Shown here piece after piece: positions 7,850 through 12,569 of a stretch of 12,569 bases of DNA. The position numbers were made by a program, and so were the translations under genes. Source of the stretch: Synura sp. LO234KE (taxonomy: Eukaryota > Sar > Synurophyceae > Synurales > Mallomonadaceae). Positions within the stretch are counted from its first letter, which is position 1. Each line of letters opens with the position of its first letter. The DNA is taken from NCBI GenBank assembly GCA_015143735.1, contig VKHC01000392.1:1-12569 (forward strand), read 5' to 3'. Below the pieces are notes generated by a model that worked only from the letters and a program-made list of their open reading frames with translations, did no database searches and was not told where the DNA came from.

Positions 7850-8755
7850 ATGCAACCTTATTACACCATCTACTCTGCAGTATTGTCCTATCAGCATCTT
7901 AGCTTCCTTCCCCCTCCGCAAATCGTCTTACCATCTGGCCAAAATTTCACTGATTACGAAGCAGCCCTCTACCTGTCCCTTTATGAGTCTCTCCCTCCTC
8001 ATTATGAACATGTACATTCAAATGAGAATCGCAAGCTCACCACCATTCCAAACATAATACAGATTTACAATCTTACCCAGGACATAGCACAGCTCCCAAC
8101 GCCAATACCAATCTCTCGCAGATTCACCGACATCGAAGCGGCTCTCTACATGTCCATAACTGGACTACTTCCACCAAACTATGAACTGACGAACAGCTCC
8201 CATCAAGCTCCAACGATAACACCACTCTACAAACCTACTGACAGCAACCCCTCTTGCAGCCTACCTACCCTAATACCGCAACCCCATCTTTGCTTCATGC
8301 GTCCCTTCATCACCTCCACTTTGCTCTCAGAGTCCTCTCAATCGGCTGGTCCGACTCCAACACCAGCTCCACACCTTAACCCCGAAAGTCTTCCGCCACT
8401 ACCCATCATCACCACCACGTCCATTATCGAATATCCGGATCCTCTCACTTCTCATGACGCAGCCCGTACATTGGCAATGCGTTCTCTTCGAGAAACTTCA
8501 TCGATAGATCTTAATCCAGACGTCCTTCCTGAAATGGATCAGGCCCTCACGACCACCATAGACCAACTACAACAAGAAACCACCGAAATTGAAACTATCT
8601 TACCCCGACTTCCCATCCTCATCACTAATCTCCAGAACTACCATGGCTACTGTACCTCTCGATTAGCCAAAACACGTCACACCATCAACCATCTTCAAGC
8701 CGTGCGTGCAATCATTACGACACTTACCGCACGCCAAGCCTCTCACCCCTCATAA
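7850..8755 (+). CDS. Retrotransposon ORF2, protein of unknown function with internal repeat
   Basis: The protein has 301 residues, ATG to TAA, and lies in a different frame from Gag. I do not recognise the family. Visible structure: two copies of one motif 59 residues apart, FTDYEAALYLSLYESLPPHYE (33-53, given as aligned positions) and a second copy at 92-112 beginning FTDIEAALYM; 14 of 21 positions are identical. A Pro/Ser/Thr-rich middle spans about 120-200. A C-terminal region (about 225-295) rich in Leu, Ile, Thr, Gln and Glu, including DQLQQETTEIE, is probably helical or coiled coil. There is no signal peptide, membrane segment, protease, polymerase or integrase motif. It occupies the place where pol or an env-like gene would sit. 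Like Gag it is poor in G and rich in C and T on the coding strand, which suggests a long shared history within the element. Confidence 0.8.
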   Translation: MQPYYTIYSAVLSYQHLSFLPPPQIVLPSGQNFTDYEAALYLSLYESLPPHYEHVHSNENRKLTTIPNIIQIYNLTQDIAQLPTPIPISRRFTDIEAALYMSITGLLPPNYELTNSSHQAPTITPLYKPTDSNPSCSLPTLIPQPHLCFMRPFITSTLLSESSQSAGPTPTPAPHLNPESLPPLPIITTTSIIEYPDPLTSHDAARTLAMRSLRETSSIDLNPDVLPEMDQALTTTIDQLQQETTEIETILPRLPILITNLQNYHGYCTSRLAKTRHTINHLQAVRAIITTLTARQASHPS

Positions 8756-9022
8756 TCACTTTCATTACTTTCATCGTCTCCTAGTTTTCCTACCATTAAG
8801 TGGTGACCCTGAAATAGATGAGGTCCAAATATTTTCTATAACCTAGGGCATCCGGCGAAGTCTCAATTTAATTGCATCTTGTATCATCTCTGTAAGATCC
8901 AGCTCATTTGAGCTTTCCCTTCAAGTTTTCATTTTTTTAGAAGGGTTTCCCAGGGGAATTAACTCCTGTGTTTCTTACTTCATTTCATTTCATTCATCAT
9001 GATGGTCTTCGCAAAGGCGACT
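8756..9022 (+). other. 3' untranslated region of the retrotransposon
   Basis: No gene here. Small inverted repeats occur at 8901-8914 (AGCTCA/TGAGCT, TT loop) and around 8917-8947 (CCCTTC/GAAGGG), followed by a CATTT-rich run up to the CATCATGATG palindrome at 8996-9005. Confidence 0.5.
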
Positions 9023-9031
9023 GAGGAGGAG
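9023..9031 (+). other. Polypurine tract (plus-strand primer)
   Basis: GAGGAGGAG directly abuts the 3' LTR start TGTTAG, where LTR retrotransposons place the purine tract that primes plus-strand synthesis. It is short, but its position is exact. Confidence 0.8.
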
Positions 9032-9250
9032 TGTTAGACAAAAATATTTACTAGGTTTTCCAGTCACCTTTACTCGACCATCATTCATCCTGTATCTTTT
9101 CATTTCATGACTTTTAAAGTTATTTCATGTTGAATTTCATCTTTAACCAGTCTTTTAATTAAGATTAGTTTCGTGTTTACAAAAGCTTTAAGTGCCTTTT
9201 CAACGTACCAAGATGCAATCAAGTAACAAGAACCTTAATTTTCTCTTTTA
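9032..9250 (+). repeat. 3' LTR
   Basis: The 219-bp copy of 4733-4951, TGTTAG to CTTTTA, is about 95% identical by eye and has no indels. It also carries the Gag start codon (ATG at 9213), which here reads into host flank. Confidence 0.92.
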
Positions 9251-9255
9251 CTGCA
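9251..9255. repeat. Target-site duplication, right copy (CTGCA)
   Basis: CTGCA immediately follows the 3' LTR and matches 4728-4732. Confidence 0.9.
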
Positions 9256-9520
9256 TTGTTTACCTACCTCTGTACATTTGGTATGTTTTATGAGCTTTGA
9301 TCAGATTCAGGGTCGGGCATCGTGTCTGCTGTTGTCGCTCAGTTGTAGGAATGGATGGGAATTAAGAGGGTTACTTCGCTTGAAGACCGTCACTGGTCGA
9401 ATGGAATAGAAAGCAAGATTGTCAGATATCTGAATACCTCAGTCCATGATTTGAGAGTACCGAAGAAATAGCGGATATTATCCTTTCTCTGGTTTTATTT
9501 GTGGTTAACAACACTGATAA
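9256..9520. other. Right flank of the insertion, nothing recognised
   Basis: Short frames only. The stretch just before 9521 may contain more of the decayed retroelement annotated next, but no motif supports that. Confidence 0.4.
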
Positions 9521-9982
9521 CTCGGAGACTGGGTTAGGCTGCTTGACGAAAAATTTGGAAGCGAAGATAGTATCTACTTTCACCTCCCGGATTATGTGTC
9601 ACCTCGTATCGCCAAATGTTGGGTTCGCGCATTTGACGACGAAGACTTGCAGCATGCATGGGCTCTTTCGCTGGAGCATCCGAAGTTTTTGGTCACTAAG
9701 CGTACACAAGATACCCCTGATCACTTGCAAAATTGTTTCCGGCCCGGGGACTAAGTGCTCCACCAGCGTAATCCAGATATTCCGCAGCCTAGCAAGTTGT
9801 CGTCTCCGTAGGAAGATCCCTATGAGGTGGTGATACAGCAATACAAAAATGAAGAAGATGAACTTGAATGTAGACATATAGTCATTGGTAATGTTACTCG
9901 TCTACACATCACCCGTCTCAAGCTTTTCGTTGGTACACAGGACGCAGTTTATAAGGTTGCTCTGCACCCAAAGGGCTTTTGA
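9521..9982 (+). pseudogene. Decayed retrotransposon integrase, C-terminal domain
   Basis: One frame of 153 codons reads as the C-terminal part of a Gypsy-like integrase: FRPGD then V-L, PSKLSSP, EDPYEVV, ECRHIVIGNV, LHITRLKLFVGT. In the family this is a pGD-V-L strand, a K-L-W-GPy-V block and an R-LKLF segment, here in the right order and spacing. Two internal stops break it: TAA at 9752-9754, just after PGD where an aromatic residue usually stands, and TAG at 9809-9811 exactly where the family has Trp. Both look like single-base changes, and there is no frameshift. No Gypsy catalytic core precedes it in frame, so it is a fragment of an old element unrelated in structure to the Gag/ORF2 element beside it. 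Confidence 0.75.
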
Positions 9983-11383
9983 AGAATACTCAAAAACCAG
10001 TCCTTGTACATGAATAAAACATGAGGGTAAGAGTTTCTTTATATCCTCCTCGCATATAAATGTAATAATATTGTTTGTTTAACGCGGAAAGTTGTATTTC
10101 CAATTTTGCTAATATAATTGCTGGATGCACGATGGTGCAAAAGGTGAGAAATAGCAGTATTAATAACTGCTAAATTGGAATATTGTTGGAAATATTTATT
10201 TTAATAGGTGTATATGTCATTTGTATGATATATGTGCATTTGCACCTCGCGTCATCTTGCAATTAAGACGATTTTCGTGTACATGTGTATAACGCGGGAA
10301 AACCAATAAAGCAATGAAATTTAATTTATTTTCACGAATTATCGTTGTATATCCGACTAGATGTATGTTTTACGGGGCCTGATCTTGGCTAAATAGCAAT
10401 ATTAGACTAGATCGGAGCAGTAGCGCAGAGGTAGCGGTAGTTACTAGGATTAACATGATTGGAGTACTAGCACCAAGCAGACAGGCTTCCCCAAGCAAAA
10501 CCAGCGAGTGCTGTTGATTACAGCTTAGATCTTGATGATGGCAGAGACACAGTCGTCTGATCAGTATAGATAGAGTTCCCAGCACCAAATGTTGAGATAG
10601 ATAGATAGGTGTGGCAACAGAGTAGCCTTAGTATAGTGCAAGTAAAAGAAACAGTAGATTCGAGCCCCTGCTATGAGCAGTTAGAAAGTAGATAGAGGGC
10701 AACGCCGAGCACCACAGAATATTATCCGCCCAGACTAGCCGTATGAAGCCCGCGTAGCTGCTGTGTTGCACCAAGGCAGGAATAAGTTGTAGAGTACGAA
10801 GAGTAGTAAAATCCAACCTTATGCGGATGCGTAGCATTGCCCGTCTCCTCCCTCCCTCTCATTCCTCACAAGTTTATGATTCAGAGCTTCAGTTCCAATT
10901 AGAGTATAAGCGTAGTAATCGATCTGGTGAACGTGTGGGTAAGTTTCGCCTGGGAGTTGCTTAAGTTTCTCCTTTCTATTCTTTCCCTTAACCTAACTAT
11001 AAGATTTTTTGAGTAATTCCTGCAAGTGAGATGGAACTTGTGAACCACAGTTGCGTCAATTTTAAACTAGCGTTATTGGTAAAGTTGTTATATTGATGAG
11101 TGTATTTTCCTGCACGGATACTTTCCGGCGAGCAGCTTATTGAGAAACACTTCAATACAGAACACTTTTGATGGACTTAACTCCATCATGTAGTGACCGG
11201 CTGCAGCGCTCTTACGATTTTCTGGTTGACGCACCGCTTTGAGCCAAGCGTGACATCTTGCATGTGCTTCAATTAGAAGATTACTTGGAGTAGGGGGACG
11301 TCTTAGCTGTTCGACAAGTTCTTCGATTACAAATATCCCATTGGATGATAAGATCGTCAAGGAAGAGAGTTCAAAAGAGGTGA
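9983..11383. other. AT-rich, repeat-like intergenic region without a supported gene
   Basis: Poly(A)-signal-like AATAAA motifs follow the integrase remnant (about 10014). About 10020-10360 is strongly AT-rich with a small hairpin AGCAGT/ACTGCT at 10153-10171. A short GATA run is at 10595-10608. Minus-strand frames of 69-90 codons occur; the longest (11088-11360, open back to about 11414) has no recognisable motif and overlaps the opposite-strand integrase remnant. The region probably contains LTR or internal debris of old retroelements, but I could not pair repeats here. Confidence 0.45.
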
Positions 11384-11828
11384 CAGTGGATATTTGGGGA
11401 TGCAGCTTATCGCCTACACTCTAGAGTGATATGGTATCAACACAACAGATTCTTGTGGTCTGATATGAAAGAATGCTTTGTTCTACGTAGCCTGGATGTA
11501 CGATAAAAAGCGCTCCTTATTACATTCCAACCAAGCTGCTCGTGACACAACCCGATTTTCATGAAGTTCCTAAAGAATCACAGTGCAACTCGATTCAACC
11601 TCTGCGCTATCGAATGACATTGGTTCAGCTTTGTGTCACCTCTGCAGAGAGCCAAAATTTAACATCTACAAAAGTTGCCGGAATGCTCATTCATTAGTTC
11701 TAATGATGGACAATATTGGTAATATCTCGCGTGGCCAATGGGGAGTACGCTCACCTGCGGAGGACGGAAGAATGTTTTCCGCTCAATTGCGCCAGTGGCT
11801 TCATTCGCCAGAAGCAACATTGATATGA
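11384..11828 (+). pseudogene. Probable decayed integrase zinc-finger and core remnant
   Basis: Frame 11384-11503 includes HNRFLWSDMKE followed by a V-L-R-S segment, resembling the F-x-W-x-x-M-K-E stretch between the His and Cys pairs of the retroviral-type HHCC integrase finger; the expected CxxC is lost and TAA follows at 11504. After a frame change, 11583-11828 contains LVLMMDNIGNISR and later FSAQLRQWL, resembling the core segment V-L-x-D-D-x-S and the helix with A-x-L-x-W-F that follows. Catalytic acidic residues cannot be placed with confidence. It lies downstream of the C-terminal remnant at 9521-9982, the reverse of the order within one integrase, so two separate copies or a rearrangement are involved. 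Confidence 0.45.
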
Positions 11829-12517
11829 TTCCATTCGCTTAATCGCCCTGAAGTTCCTCAGTCTGCAGCGTTAGCGTCCAGGCAGAGACGCTTGCGCAGA
11901 GATGAGATATTTCTACGCCCGACCGATCGGTTTGCGTATATCAATAACATTGTCAATAACATACTTCTAATACTGCTGTTAGCTGTCCTGTGTTTCTTAC
12001 TACAGAGTGTAATGCGAATGGATCTTTCGGTTAACAATTTTAAGACTTAGTTACCGAAATGGAAGGTGTATTACCTACCTTGTTCCATATCAGCTTTTTT
12101 GCCCGACAACTTTTGTCTGACATTTGCAGATATTCTTGGTTTTTTGCGAAGTGATCATACACGATGCTATCCCATTACATACTGGCAATGTGGAGAATTT
12201 GTGGAGTTCGATGGAAACAATTATAGGGTGCATGAAATTGTGAATAAAATGAAAACGTGAATACATGGCATGCACTACTCTGGATAACACGACCAGGTCG
12301 CTCTCACTGTCTGTTTAAGGAGTCTCGTCATTTCAATTCGTTCTATACGCCCGAATGCATGGAGACAGGTGGTTGAGTGGATATTTGTCAATACTTTTCA
12401 GTCAGTTTATTTTTCCTGCAATCAATATAATTCTGGAAATCACTTGTCATTTATTACTAGGAGGGGAGAAGAGAATTATACGATTCGTGGCGCATCTGTG
12501 TACCAAAATTTGGACAC
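11829..12517. other. Intergenic region, no supported gene
   Basis: One plus-strand frame (12066-12260) ends with CGEFVEFDGNNYRVHEIV, which has the look of a small beta-barrel protein. A splice-acceptor-like TTTGCAG lies at about 12123-12129, so a last exon is conceivable, but I do not recognise it and no upstream exon was found. The rest shows only short overlapping frames. Confidence 0.35.
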
Positions 12518-12562
12518 TAAAGTGTCCGTTAAAGTATTCCTAAAGTACCGTTAAAGTACCGT
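12518..12562 (+). repeat. Short tandem array of TAAAGTACCGT-like units
   Basis: Four consecutive units: TAAAGTGTCCGT (12518), TAAAGTATTCC (12530), TAAAGTACCGT (12541) and TAAAGTACCGT (12552). The first unit overlaps a 16-bp hairpin, GGACACT-AA-AGTGTCC (12512-12527). The pattern could be a transposon terminal or subterminal repeat cut by the window end. Confidence 0.7.
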
Positions 12563-12569
12563 CTATAGT

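Larger units (their letters stand above)
4733..9250 (+). mobile_element. Complete LTR retrotransposon without pol (Gag plus unknown ORF2)
   Basis: The 4518-bp element has two 219-bp direct LTRs, flanking CTGCA duplications, a TGG-starting primer-binding site right after the left LTR and a GAGGAGGAG purine tract right before the right LTR. Inside are a 928-codon Gag frame and a 301-codon second frame. The two internal gaps (149 and 276 bp) are too small for pol, and neither protein contains a retropepsin D-T/S-G, a reverse-transcriptase YxDD or an integrase zinc finger/DDE core that I can see. It should therefore depend on proteins from another element. By eye, about ten substitutions and no indels separate the LTRs, so the insertion is not very recent, yet both frames are open. 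Confidence 0.9.

Noticed and set aside
8996-9005. CATCATGATG palindrome as a regulatory site
   Set aside because: Short and inside simple CATTT-type sequence; expected by chance.
9501-9560. RNase H-like string (TDNSETGLG) in a frame starting at 9501
   Set aside because: It overlaps the better-supported integrase frame at 9521-9982, continues into nothing RNase H-like, and is too short to count.
10412-10490. tRNA-like A box (TAGCGCAGAGG at about 10421)
   Set aside because: No complementary D stem, no B box (TTCGA) at the right distance and no acceptor pairing. The TTCGAGCC at about 10658 is too far away and lacks a T stem.
11088-11360. 90-codon minus-strand frame as a gene
   Set aside because: No ATG at its start, no recognisable motif, overlaps a plus-strand integrase-like remnant, and sits in decayed repeat sequence.

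Overview
The window looks like a piece of a nuclear genome from a non-animal eukaryote. The first 1.45 kb holds the 3' part of a protein-coding gene split by three GT-AG introns (about 100 to 220 bp). The rest is AT-rich sequence filled with retroelements, repeats and pseudogene debris. The gene joins a HAD-type hydrolase domain to imidazoleglycerol-phosphate dehydratase (IGPD), so the organism makes histidine. From memory, a subfamily-IA HAD domain fused to IGPD is known in oomycetes; an oomycete, another stramenopile or an alga would fit. The sequence alone does not settle this.

Layout: (1) 1-1451, HAD-IGPD gene, plus strand, 5' end outside the window. (2) 1452-3096, intergenic sequence with no gene I can support. 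(3) 3097-4591, a 1.5-kb imperfect palindrome (foldback-type element) whose arms meet at a 44-bp centre and each carry an intron-like GTAAGT...AATCAG segment. (4) 4733-9250, a structurally complete LTR retrotransposon: two 219-bp LTRs about 95% identical, TSD CTGCA on both sides, a TGG start of a primer-binding site directly after the 5' LTR, and GAGGAGGAG directly before the 3' LTR. (5) 9251-12569, decayed retroelement sequence, including a clear integrase C-terminal remnant (9521-9982), a probable integrase zinc-finger/core remnant (11384-11828) and a tandem TAAAGTACCGT array at the window edge.

The most interesting object is the LTR element. It has no protease, reverse transcriptase, RNase H or integrase. 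It encodes a 928-residue Gag with a CCHC knuckle, whose start codon lies inside the 5' LTR (as in yeast Ty1), and a separate 301-residue protein of unknown function. That second protein has an internally repeated motif and a helical C-terminus. Both reading frames are intact although the LTRs have diverged by about 4.6%. I read it as a non-autonomous element that keeps Gag plus an undescribed accessory protein and borrows polymerase and integrase from a partner.
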